Assembly (NCBI GenBank): GCA_032718475.1
Contig: JAUCBJ010001348.1
Span: 1 to 43,922 of the forward strand
Reading direction: 5' to 3'
Source of the DNA: Nemertoderma westbladi
Lineage: Eukaryota; Xenacoelomorpha; Nemertodermatida; Nemertodermatidae
DNA: 43,922 nucleotides
Shown here: in pieces, positions 30,416 to 39,902 of the stretch
How the letters are laid out: every line of letters starts with the position of its first letter
How positions within the stretch are numbered: the stretch's first letter is position 1
Translations under genes and position numbers: made by a program
Notes under the pieces: model-generated
Databases searched by the model: none
Told to the model about the DNA's origin: nothing
Seen by the model: the letters and a program-made list of their open reading frames with translations, nothing else

Positions 30416-31081
30416 TCAGTTGATGCTAATAGGAATTGTTATTGCCATTATAACAGAAGCGACTGATCCGATTATATTATTTGCCCAACTTGAAGTCGTT
30501 GTTTCAGCTGTTGTTGTTGAAGGATCTCTTGTGCTTGTAACTGGTTGTGGTGAAGTTGTAACCGTATCAAAAACAGAATTATTCCAATCCACGGTCCCAT
30601 TTGGATACAGATAGTTGTGCTCCCAAACCCTATCTCCTCCTACTTTGCTGCAAGTGTCTGTTCCATTGCAGCATAATGTCTGACAACTAGGCTGTCTCAG
30701 TTGGACTCTGTCCTCTTCATCTTCATTCTTCTTCCACTCATTCCAGAATACCTGGCAATCATCTTCATTGATGAAATCCCTACAGGGATCATCCATCCAG
30801 CATAGCTCTCTTCTGGAGTACATCAAAGCTTTGAAATCTTCATTGTTTAAAGAGAATATTCCTGGTAATTGCAGGAATAAGAGCCGGCAGGATGAACATT
30901 CACTTTTACTGACACCTGGTCGTTCTTCGTACCAAGGTGTATCCGCTATCACATCAGGTCGAACTGACTTGTATGTTATCAAGGTGTGGCCATCCATACA
31001 AGTAATAGCTGATATTTCCATAACTTTATTTGTCACTATAGAAAGTGCGACCAATAGCATTTTCGCAAACTCTACTTCCAT
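30416..31081 (-). CDS. Secreted ten-cysteine Ly6/uPAR-like protein, probably GPI-anchored (copy A)
   Basis: A 221-residue single-exon protein. A hydrophobic N-terminus (residues 8-27, LLVALSIV core) suggests a signal peptide. The ectodomain has ten cysteines (28, 62, 65, 94, 100, 109, 133, 137, 138, 144) ending in a CCNGTDTC block, which recalls the terminal CC..D.C of three-finger Ly6/uPAR domains. Three N-glycosylation sequons lie at 139, 161 and 168. A Thr/Ser-rich stretch (174-198) leads to a C-terminal hydrophobic tail (about 202-220), as in GPI-anchored proteins. The family assignment is inference from cysteine count and pattern; spacing is longer than in a minimal Ly6 domain, and an unrelated cysteine-rich protein is possible. 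Extracellular face of the membrane is likely. Ligand unknown. Confidence 0.6.
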   Translation of the reverse strand: MEVEFAKMLLVALSIVTNKVMEISAITCMDGHTLITYKSVRPDVIADTPWYEERPGVSKSECSSCRLLFLQLPGIFSLNNEDFKALMYSRRELCWMDDPCRDFINEDDCQVFWNEWKKNEDEEDRVQLRQPSCQTLCCNGTDTCSKVGGDRVWEHNYLYPNGTVDWNNSVFDTVTTSPQPVTSTRDPSTTTAETTTSSWANNIIGSVASVIMAITIPISIN

Positions 31082-31702
31082 AATATGTATGATGTGCGAT
31101 TAATATTAGATATTCAGTATATTTATTTTAAATTATTATTTAAAAGTTATTATTAAATAGAAACTCTGCTGCCTTTTGTAGCAAAAGTCTTAACAATTCA
31201 TTAAGTTTTGAAAATTTTTGCCCAATAAGAGTCCTTAAAACCAAGACATAGATTAATTGTTTCAGGTACTTTTAGCCATTGTATGTTTAGGTTGTGGGTA
31301 AATATGCCTCATATCCTAATACTCGATAATACAAACTACACTAGAGTAAACGTGAAGCAGGAAGCAATACAATGTAGTACAAATCGATGAGTATGCGATT
31401 GTAAGCAATTACATTCCACTTCTCTCATCAGTAGGTGGGCAGTGGGTGGATCGGATATGGGATGTGGTAGTAATAATATGTTGGCAATATGCTGAGAAGA
31501 TTGGTATATGATTTGCAAATGTAAATAATTATATCTTTTTGCAGGATAAAATACAGGAGAAGTTATATCCACTTGATAATCATCTTATTATATATTATAT
31601 TTCTGGAAACAGGAGACCTTAGCGAGCATGGTATTCTTTTCAAGGGCCCAAGTTTTGTATTTAAGTTTCAAATCATCATAAGTCAGGATCACGGACTTCT
31701 TT

Positions 31703-32800
31703 TGGTACCCGTACTTTATTCCCGATGTCGAGTAAGGCTCAAGGGAAAGACTTCATTGTTACCAAAGGGACAATGAATTGATAGAATCGTTAGAGCGTAG
31801 GTCAGTAGGTCGACACAAAGATATTTTGGTACTGTACAGTACATTGATCTCCAATAAACTTTGAATGTAATGAAAGAGCTGGTGCAGTTTTAGATTGAAT
31901 TAACAACTGCGTAGATAATGTCGGGCAGTTATTATAGACACTAATATGAGAGCAATCAAGACCAATATATTGAAAGAATATGGTGTATAAAGCCAGGTTA
32001 GGTAAACCCAACCAACTATCTAACCAACTATCATCCCAACTATCTAAAGATAGTTGGGATAAAGGCAGACGACTCCCGCAAACAAAAAGGATAAATAAAC
32101 AGTTACAAGCTTTCTGCCTCGAATTCTTCAGTTTAAATATAAAATTATAAACTTATGAGATGAAGTTTTTGTCAACAACACTAACTATTAAATATAAAAT
32201 TATAAATTTTTCAGAAGTTTCTCTGGCCTTATAATTATAATAATATTTATTTAAATCATCCAACAAATTTTAACGAAGCCTTAATCTTCTTTATTTCAAT
32301 CCGGTTCACCCAATCTGTCTAATCTACTCCAGTTTCTAAAACAAGACATCTGGTGACATGTTTTTTATAATTTATTAAGAAACGAATGGGCAAACAGGGC
32401 GAGCCCTATATCCTGCCCCATGACCTACGATAGTATGTCATGCTGCCCATTACAGGTATAAAGAATTATTAATTATTTACTACACACAGACGGGGTGGTG
32501 TCCAGAAGAACGCAATCCCAAATATAGCAACGTTTTTGAAGGAGCTCATTGTGGCAGCAAGCAGCGTCATTAATAACTGCAGAGAGAGCGGTGGGAAAAA
32601 ATCATAAATAAGTACCGGCACACCCACTAATAAGCAGCAGTACTGTCTGTATGTTAGCACAAGAAGAAAAATAGGGGAAACTGTCTGAATGAATAGGATA
32701 TTACAGTAAGTTTGAAAATGCTATTCACATATATGGTGGGTTAAAATTACTGTGCATGGTGATTAAAAGTACATAAAAAAGAATAACTTGAATTTTACAC
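31703..32800. other. AT-rich spacer with a short perfect hairpin, no gene seen
   Basis: No frame longer than about 70 codons shows a domain. A perfect 13-bp stem with a two-base loop lies at 32033-32060 (ATCCCAACTATCT and its complement), next to direct CCAACTATCTAACC repeats. A sequence near 32385-32450 with GGGCAAACAGGGCGAGCCC and GCTGCCCAT looks like an interspersed-repeat end, but I cannot assign it. Confidence 0.45.
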
Positions 32801-33310
32801 TCACGGCCTTCCAAGGTTAAAATATGGATTACGTTTAGATATACCAGTCAATAGATGTTGTTTTAATAGATGTGGTGGCATTGCCTTTAGATCGGCTGGC
32901 TGGGAGTTCCAGGCCAAGGTCATCATAGCAGGAAAGAAAGAATTACAAAATTATTTTTTATGAGTCTTAAAAGAGTGATAAATTATAGTGATGGTGACTA
33001 GGGAATAATTGTTAAATCATCTTGAGGACAATAATGGCTGGATTGAACATTTCTTATATAATTTTGCATTCTAAGGGTTGAGAGGTGTGGTGCAATTTTC
33101 TCAAGTCTAGTTGAAATGTGGTCAGACCAGGTCAGGGGTGAGTTTAAAACAAATCCAAGGTGTCTGTAGACATCAATGTCATATAGTTGGTCACCCATAA
33201 AGTGCAAGTTGTATTGGAGGTGGGACTTTGTGCCTTGAATTGTCATGGTGTGTCTCTTGTATGGGTTAAAAGTTACTAGTCTCTCACAGGCCCATTTATG
33301 AATACCATTT
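32801..33310 (-). pseudogene. Non-LTR retrotransposon ORF2 C-terminal fragment
   Basis: On the minus strand the text runs from a WACERLVTFNPYKRHTM segment through YRHLGFVLNSPLTWSDHI to a C-terminal end with WNSQPADLKAMPP and FNLGRP before TGA at 32801-32803. These are the post-palm and terminal signatures of CR1/L2/Jockey-like reverse transcriptases (FN..KT..M, HLG..L...L.W..HI, WN.LP). A frameshift near 33000 and lost helices between show it is dead. The catalytic YxDD block lies upstream in complete elements and is absent. The fragment is 5' truncated, as is usual for LINEs. Confidence 0.8.
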
Positions 33311-33781
33311 AAGGGGGGTGGGGTAGCACCCCCAAATTGAACCTCACATATTTGTGACTCTTGACCCTAAAATTGGGTGAAAATTATTTTTTGTGCTACT
33401 AAACATTGTCTCGACTGTGTAAGAATAACCAAGCCAAATATTTTAAAAATTGGCCCCAAAACTCATTTCAGTTAAAATTGCGGAGAAATAGCCTTTTTCA
33501 TGAAAAAAATTCAATCTAAGATATGGGTGTTTAAAGTTTAAGGAACAATTCAAACCTTCCCACTATTTTAGATAATTCCATTTTTCTATGTTCAACAATA
33601 ACTTTGGCGAAAATGAATGAAATTCAACGAACTTTTTCATGCTTGCTAAACAGATAACTAGTAAAAAAAAGTTTTAGCAATTTTATTCATATAAATATAA
33701 ATATATATAAAAAAGAATAAAAAAGTATTTTGTCAATTTCCAAAATAGGATGGTGCACCCCCCCCCCCCCCCCCCCCCCTA
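33311..33781. repeat. AT-rich segment bounded by G-rich and C-rich ends, including a 22-C run
   Basis: Starts TTAAGGGGGGTGGGGTAGCACC and ends with GGTGCACC, a run of 22 C (33758-33779) and TAA. The ends are roughly inverted complements of each other (TAAGGGG..GCACC against GGTGC..CCCCTAA). This could be a miniature element with TTAA-like target preference, or coincidence amplified by the homopolymer. The interior has no coding sequence. Confidence 0.35.
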
Positions 33782-33908
33782 AGTTTGTGTTCATAAAGTA
33801 CTAATAAACAACTACTAGTTAAATTAATAATATAGTTAGTGATGTAGTTCAGTAAACAATATAACTGATTTCATTGAGAATGAATACGAATGTTACATCC
33901 TCTTTTCT

Positions 33909-34717
33909 TCAAGACTCCTTTTCACCTTGTAATCGAATTCTTTCACTACGTTGCAATGCCTCTCCTTCTGATGTATTAGTTGTATTGGTAGAGTGGTCGT
34001 TTAGGGGTACTGTTGTGTCCCAGTCAGTGGTCATATTCCTATGATTATCCTCTTTTTGTTTCCGAATCCTATCACTACAACGAAATAAACCACTCAAGTT
34101 TTTAACATTTCCTCCATGAGTGTTTAATTCTCTTTTATATTCAATTGGTTCCAATTCATTATTTGAATAGGCATTTAATGGTAGCTGTTTCGATGTTTGA
34201 ACGGGATGGAGAAGTTGTCGATTCCTCTGATATTCTCCACCTGAAGGTCTTTCAACAAGATCAAGAACGCAGTTGGGGCCACACTCTTTTACCACTGCTG
34301 GATACCATGTCTTTGAATTCCCCTCTTTGCAATATCAACTGCCTTTTCAGCTCGGCCATTACTTCTTGGATGTTTCAGACTAACTCTATTAAGGAAGATA
34401 CCATAATCGCTTGTGAAGTTAGAAGATTTAAACGAATCAAATGGAGGACCATTATCTGAAACAATTCCTCTGGTATTCTGCGAATAGCAAATAAGGACTT
34501 CAGTTCATGGATGAGAGCAGCTGCTTGTGTTTTTCCTATACTCTAATCATTTCAATCCAGTTGCTGTAATAATCAGCAACAACTAATCATTTCTTACCTT
34601 TAAACTCCATGAAGTCACTTCCAATCTTTTGCCTAGCTCGTTTTGTATCTCATAAGCGAGAAGTGGTTCTTTCTGGTTTGTCTTTCTATTTCTTAAACAA
34701 GTATCACAATGATATTA
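33909..34717 (-). pseudogene. Ty3/gypsy-type integrase fragment (pol 3' end)
   Basis: On the minus strand I read, in order: the CDTC half of the HHCC zinc-binding domain, the first catalytic Asp in VVADYYSNW (codon at 34572-34574), the second Asp in SDNGPPF (34454-34456), and the Glu in NGRAEKAV (34346-34348), 35 residues after the second Asp. This is the DD35E arrangement of retroviral-type integrases. The C-terminal domain has W.PAVVKECGP and GGEYQRNRQLL, typical of Ty3/gypsy integrases, followed by a charged tail ending at TGA 33909. In-frame TGA and TAG codons and two frameshifts show it is inactive. No LTR was found on either side, and the upstream pol is missing beyond AT-rich sequence near 34720. 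Confidence 0.88.
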
Positions 34718-35004
34718 AATATCATTGTATTATATGATATGATATTAAATATCCGTACTTATTAAAGTACAATAAAGCTCCTACTATATTCAAGTATTAT
34801 TGGTAAGTAGAGTATCAGATCCTCGTGTCTCGGCTAAACCAAGCTATGGGTAGACCTTGGAAACGACTTGCCTCTTCTCACTGACATTGCTTCTTGCGAT
34901 ATTGCTCTCATACCGTATATTAAATAATACATATAGTAGCGTGATGTCCCTTTAATAGTAGCGTAAAACGCAAAATAAATCTGTTAAACCTTTTGACCAT
35001 CTGT

Positions 35005-35290
35005 AATTCTAGTCGATTAAGATATCGCGGCACCCACCGATATACTTGAAAGACGAAATTCTAGAATCAGTGGTTAACGTCCCCAGACAAGTTCTGGAAT
35101 AAACTGGTGCCCATCCTAAATATTAACTATTAATATTTATAAAATCTGTCAAATTTTAGATCCTTTAAAATTCTAGTCTATTAAGATATCGTAGCACTTA
35201 CCGATATTCTTAAAAAGACCAATTTCATACAATCAAGGATCCCAGTCCCCAGACATGTTCTGGAATAAAATTGTGTCTATTTAATATTAA
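35005..35290. repeat. Direct duplication of a 122-bp unit, 164-bp offset
   Basis: 35005-35126 and 35169-35290 share AATTCTAGTC-ATTAAGATATCG, GCAC-ACCGATAT and CCCAGACA-GTTCTGGAATAAA in the same order. Each unit includes an imperfect palindrome around CCAGACATGTTCTGG followed directly by an AATAAA hexamer. The units are diverged by roughly a quarter, so the duplication is old. No gene lies within it, and none is seen elsewhere between 34718 and 36088. Confidence 0.75.
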
Positions 35291-35587
35291 ATAATAAAAT
35301 TTACGGGAATAAATTTAAATTCATCTTTTAATGAATTTGATAAATTGTCATTTTTATACAATTTATAACATTCCCAAAATTCCATAAATTAATAGATCAT
35401 GGGAGCGGAGATTCACCCTATTAAGTATATTAGTGTGCGAGAATCTCCAATATATAGTCAATAGCCGATAAAATTCATAAAATCATGTATAAAGAGGAAT
35501 ATTGACAATTAAAGAATTACTATTAAATAGCATCCCAGATCTGTATGCATGAGAATTACCCTAATTCTACTGCTAGCTTTCCATAAT

Positions 35588-35601
35588 GTCACCATGGCAA
35601 C
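35588..35601. promoter_or_regulatory. Perfect X-box (RFX-type) motif
   Basis: GTCACCATGGCAAC fits the RFX consensus GTNRCC-N(0-3)-RGYAAC exactly, with a 2-nt spacer. RFX factors control ciliary genes in animals. No plausible ciliary gene is visible within reach, so this may be chance or a motif carried by a repeat. Confidence 0.3.
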
Positions 35602-36088
35602 AACCACGCTAGAATTAGAAGTGAGTTAAAAGAACAATAAAGGCTTGCCCCATTGAATAGCATAAGGAATAAATAGCATACTGCTAGTATCCCAGGATAC
35701 CCAATAATAACGTGGCATTCTGGAAGGCACTTGACTAACGGACAAATGGCCCGAATGTGTGCGGTTTGTGACAGTTGTGTGGAATTTGTGTGTTTATAGG
35801 TGAATGTTACTACTAAAGTGTGTTTACAGTAGCGAGTCGCAATTGTGAAAGTAGCCCTAACTCTCCAGTAAGAACCTGAAGTAAATCTAAGCCTTTGGGA
35901 CGGACGGTGGAGTGACTCGCGCTGGTTGTTGTGGTCGTTGTGCAGCTACTACATTGGCGATAGGCACATTGGCGAAAGTACACCAGCGCTGATGATCTTG
36001 CGCTGTCCGGGGGCCGAGAGGGGTAGGCAGCGACGCCCGCTAGCCTAATTATAACTAATTATAATATTGATAAACTCATATAGCAGCT

Positions 36089-36747
36089 ATGACTGAGTTG
36101 ATAGAAGATGATCTTGGTATCAGGGAGAAATATACTCTACCGTTGCAAGCGTTTGTTGATAGCTTGATACGCAGCGACGCTAGTCCAACTACTACGGAGG
36201 ACGATGGTCGTTATATCGAACCGCCGATGTCCCAGGAGCAACTTACGCGTGAATTGGACTATCGAGAATTCACTGCTCGCTATACGCATCGTAATGGTAC
36301 GCATATGGACTTCTTAACTACTGGTCATCCTATCGATTTACACGATACGGACGATGTCGACACCGAAAGGGAAATGGTACTATTTAAATATCCTACCCAG
36401 CGGAGTCGGAACGATAAACTGAAAATCGAATGCGAAAATTCTATTCGAAATCGAATCGAAAGAGAAGACGTTAAAGAACCGGATAAACGCGGTAACTCCA
36501 ACGTATATTTGGAATTCTTGAGAGAAACATTGTAAAACCGAATAAATATCACCCGCGTTTCCCCTACAAGACGTGCGTCTTTGGTATTATTGCGTTGAAT
36601 GCCCAAGACCCAACCAACAAACGGAAAGACATAAACATCCGTAGAGACGTTGCTTTAAACACGGTTTTACTCGCTATATTTACGGGAGTTTCGAGCGAAA
36701 CTTGTTCGATGTATCACCTACGCTCATTCGATTCAAATGATCCTTAA
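36089..36747 (+). pseudogene. Unrecognised gene 1 of a compact cassette, one frameshift
   Basis: An ATG-initiated frame of 148 codons (36089-36535) is followed, after a frame change near 36530, by a further 69 codons open to TAA at 36745-36747. The first part is acidic and hydrophilic. The second contains a hydrophobic LLAIFTGVSSETC segment. Codons are visibly richer in CG-containing and GC-ending forms than those of MDN1 or the zinc-finger gene. I do not recognise the family. The next gene starts 8 bases downstream, a spacing typical of viral or transposon gene blocks rather than animal genes. It may be a capsid or accessory protein of an integrated element, but nothing in the sequence proves that. 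Confidence 0.45.
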
Positions 36748-36755
36748 ATAAACCT

Positions 36756-37448
36756 ATGATCAGAGTTCCGGAATACTCGGTCAGACCTCCTCATTCCCTA
36801 GTTAGACTTCAGACTCTTGATCCTAATAGTATCACGGATCCTCCCGAACTGTACTCACTGTTCAAAGATCTAGTGTTACCCGAACAGTTAGTCGGTGGCA
36901 CTCCTGTTGTGGGCTCCCTAAATATTCGCCCATCTTACCTAGCCGGATTGGGACGCGGACATCTAATATCGTCATTCAACCGTATCATCGTCCCGGTTTA
37001 ACCCGATACAACCTGTCACCAAGGCGGAGGAGAGAGTTGTACGAAACGTGTTGGACACTATTCGTCAAAAGATCGGAAAAGGAACCTATAATTGTTTAGA
37101 GAAACGTAAATTGCAGCAGCAAGTCAAAGCGGTAAACGAATTAGCTTTATCTCAGTTCGATCAGGAAATCCAGAATCTCTAAGAAGATATCGAACTTGGA
37201 CGACCCTATTCTCTGCAAGAGTTTTTGGACGAACGCATCCAACGATAAGCGGAGGAAAATCAGCTCGAGGAGAAGCATATCGAAATGGACGAGACATCGA
37301 CCATAACCCTAAACCTTCCGATGCAATTGTATTGCACCCTTTACCCAGGAGTTATAGCCCTCCTAGTAAAGTGGCTCGCCCCAAAAAGAAAAGGACTCTT
37401 GCTAGCCTCAAAAAACTGCGTAAAGGCCGTCCGCGCAAGAAAGACTAA
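36756..37448 (+). pseudogene. Unrecognised gene 2 of the cassette, basic C-terminus, broken
   Basis: The reading starts at ATG 36756 (MIRVPEYSV), is open for 81 codons, changes frame near 36999, passes stops at 37180-37182 and 37246-37248, changes frame again near 37290 and ends at TAA 37446-37448. The middle is charged and helical. The end is strongly basic, with PKKKR and RKGRPRKKD, suitable as a nuclear-localisation or nucleic-acid-binding tail. The two disabling stops and two frameshifts indicate a fossil. The basic tail would fit a core or minor capsid protein of an adenovirus-like or Polinton-like element, but this is inference; no hallmark gene (polymerase B, packaging ATPase, double-jelly-roll capsid, integrase) is present alongside. 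Confidence 0.45.
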
Positions 37449-37450
37449 CT

Positions 37451-37687
37451 GTTTAGAGTATTTTTATATTTTAGAAACTGTGATTTTGTATATTTTATAG
37501 ACTCAAATCCCATTTTCTGGGAGCGGTGTAAAAGCTTTTGCGGATGTAACAAGCTATTTTTCTCCGCAATATACCGAGTAGGTATTTTAGCGGACATAAC
37601 AAGCGATTTTGCCCGCTATGTCTGCATGTGTGCTTTAGCGGACATAAAAAGCCATTTTTCTCCGCAATAAGCTCAAATACTCTAAAC
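37451..37687. repeat. Three-hairpin array enclosed by a perfect 13-bp inverted repeat
   Basis: GTTTAGAGTATTT (37451-37463) is exactly complementary to AAATACTCTAAAC (37675-37687). Inside are three related units, at 37539-37568, 37589-37617 and 37638-37665. Each has GCGGA near its start, a CATAA-AAGC or GTAACAAGC loop segment and a TCCGC-like end, so each can fold into a short stem-loop. The array begins 2 bases after the last cassette stop codon. It could be the 3' end or terminal repeat of the cassette. Confidence 0.75.
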
Positions 37688-37699
37688 ATCGGAACTCAG

Positions 37700-38998
37700 A
37701 TGACGACATCTATCAGCTGTGTCCACGTGTAACTTTTTCTTTGTTCTTTGTTCGTTCTTTGTTCGGTCGACCAATCAGAGCGGTTTTCACTCTGTGTTGG
37801 ACATTGTATACAGAAACTCATGCAATTCAGTCAGTGTGTATTTTTCCTAAGCCTAGAACACCGGCTTTGGAATTATTCTGTGTTTCAGACTTTAGCCAAA
37901 CATTAGTAGGCTTTGATCATAGAAACGTATAACTGTTATCGCAAACCACAAACCAAACTGGCAAACCAAAACATCATATTGTCATATTGTTACAAATCAT
38001 ATTGTCACCTACAAACACCGCATTATTTTACTGCTATTTACTGTCGGTTATTAATTGTATCAGTTGATGGAATATTATTATATTTGGATAATATCGATAA
38101 ATAATCATAAAACCCCAATCTTCTTGATATACTGAAGGTAAGAGACCGGTTACATATAGCAATTGCGACTTACATTATATTGGTTTTAGAGTGAATCTAA
38201 TGCTATTTCATAGGCACTACATGTGTCGGTTGCTGTTCTCTTTATATGTGACTAAAATTAGTGAAGGTCGGCAGATCGGTGTGCAGCATTGTGCGGTAGT
38301 GTGCATGATTGTGACAGATAACAAAGCATCTCCTAAAGAATGCGCTTTATATGTGAATCAATAGCCATCCCGTTGTGTTTAGTGTAAGTCATAACTCTGT
38401 TTACATACTTACAGCGCCATGTCGTAAAGGAACTGTTAATATTTCCCGAAAGTGAATAATATTGGTCAGAGATTATATATTAACGATCAGTCGAATAATA
38501 CAGTAGGCCTACATCGCAATAAGGTCAGAGCTTCCGAATCCAGTCTCCCGGGTATATCCAGCGGGTGAATGGTCGCGCATAGGCTGGCTTCGGCTAATGT
38601 AGTGTATCAAATACTCGTCATAGGCTAAAGTCGATTTATAATCTAGAAGACACCTAAATTTGGCAGGTTAAACTGCTAAAGGTCTGAAAGCGCGAACAGT
38701 AGTTATATTCATTTACATAAACTTATATTAACAGAAATTTGTCACATTAAAGTTTTAAAAGAATACTTCCGATAGAGACAAAAATGGGCCTCTGTACAAC
38801 CCTACAGTATACTGTAGGTCTATTTAATTAATAACTTTCCTTTTCACAGTATAGGCTACGGTAGTGTTACCGGTGGTGGTCTGGTAGGCTACTAAGGTTA
38901 TCCGCATACTACAGTATGATACTGCTACATGTCAGTGAGTTAGTCTAAAGTGAAATTGTGATTTACTTATAGAAATAACTACCGTACTGCAGTTCTTG
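37700..38998. other. Spacer, no gene recognised
   Basis: Starts with direct CTTTGTTC repeats (37739-37763) and a CCAATCAGAG word (37771) that could be a CCAAT box, then AT-rich sequence with TAGGCCTA and CAGTAC-type words. Open frames are below 65 codons and featureless. Confidence 0.4.
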
Positions 38999-39115
38999 TA
39001 AGATAAGATAAGATAAGATCCTTATTTTATTAACATTACCGGTACTTTAGCATGTCCGAAAAATGACACCAAAGGCAACCAGGAGGGATCCTCCATTACA
39101 AACAATTCGAAGATG
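38999..39115 (-). mobile_element. Probable LINE 3' tail with (AAGAT)n microsatellite
   Basis: About four AAGAT units at 38999-39019 adjoin CCTTATTTTATTAAC and a unique segment ending near GGGATCCTCC. Read on the minus strand, this is sequence ending in a short pentanucleotide tandem, as in the 3' tails of CR1/L2-like LINEs. No coding sequence remains. Confidence 0.4.
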
Positions 39116-39542
39116 TAGCCTACAATTGTTTAAAACTTAGAATATCAGTAATATTTCATATGATATTATCGTAATCTGTATATTAGTAATATTTCAGTTC
39201 CCCTCTCGGTTGGTTGCAAGTATTTGAGCACATGAGTTCAGTATTGGAAAGTTACTGTTTCATATTCAATATAAATGTCGAACATCTAACTAAACATAAT
39301 TTTCTCTTTTATACTGTATAATTTTTAATTTTGAACATTTCGTTTGTTAAACACTGTACTAAGGGTCGGTTATACTCAAAAAATCAAACACGTTTCAATA
39401 TTTACAGTAATACATATCAACATATCATTACAGGACGATTTAGACAACATCGCAAAAATAGCAAAAATAAAATGAAAAATATCTCAAAAATACCTTATTT
39501 TTGATAAATTTGCGATTTCTCAAAAATAATGAGGCCTGGTGA

Positions 39543-39665
39543 TGATACACCACAAATGGCTGCTGCCGCTCGCCACTCCCTCCTATAGTGTATCATACTA
39601 AAAGTCGCCGCTCACATCGGCCACTCGCCGTGGCCGCCCACCGCTGCCACTCCTGTGGTGTATCA
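39543..39665. repeat. 123-bp inverted-repeat element with 12-bp perfect ends
   Basis: TGATACACCACA (39543-39554) and TGTGGTGTATCA (39654-39665) are exact inverted complements. An internal TATAGTGTATCA at 39584-39595 repeats the right-hand end, giving two nested hairpins. The interior is rich in GCCGCTCGCCACTC-type sequence, unlike the AT-rich surroundings. It looks like a very short miniature element or its remnant. Confidence 0.6.
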
Positions 39666-39820
39666 TGCATGGCCTTTAGGATGGTATTGCATCTATCATT
39701 GATGTAGCATGGTATTGATTTATTGTTCTTTGGTACTGTATTAGGCAAGCTCATGCGTTAGTACATGCGGAACTTTGAGCGATTTTGCTCTTGTTAAATA
39801 CAAAGTACTGTACACTGTAA

Positions 39821-39902
39821 GTGTTTACTTGAAGTGAATGTGTTTACTTGAAGTTAATGTGTTTACTTGAAGTGAATGTGTTTACGTGAATGTGTTTACT
39901 TG
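39821..39902. repeat. 19-bp tandem repeat
   Basis: Three units of GTGTTTACTTGAAGTGAAT begin at 39821, 39840 and 39859, then a shortened 14-bp unit and a partial one. Variation between units is one base. From 39903 to 40310 there is AT-rich sequence with no gene. Confidence 0.85.

Larger units (their letters stand above)
28105..31702. repeat. Large direct duplication, copy A
   Basis: From GTCGCGAATAATTATTGG at 28105 this copy matches 40311-43922 almost base for base, about 99% identical by eye, with a net 14-bp length difference. Differences found include a 10-bp indel near 28777, a CT dinucleotide unit near 28400, and single-base or short indels near 29732, 29950, 30462 and 31325. Homology continues to at least 31702, where copy B reaches the end of the window. 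Both copies are in the same orientation. No terminal inverted repeat or target duplication was identified at the left edge. Confidence 0.95.

Noticed and set aside
30420-31103. Plus-strand open frames opposite the Ly6-like gene
   Set aside because: The minus-strand frame has a signal peptide, cysteine pattern, sequons and tail; the plus-strand frames have none.
34145-34459. 104-codon plus-strand frame
   Set aside because: It is the antisense shadow of the Ty3/gypsy integrase fragment.
37285-37500. 71-codon frame over the end of cassette gene 2
   Set aside because: The alternative frame with the basic tail ending at 37448 is a better continuation; this frame runs on into the inverted-repeat region.
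37539-37665. CRISPR-like array
   Set aside because: Three diverged stem-loop units without conserved repeats or unique spacers, in an animal genome.
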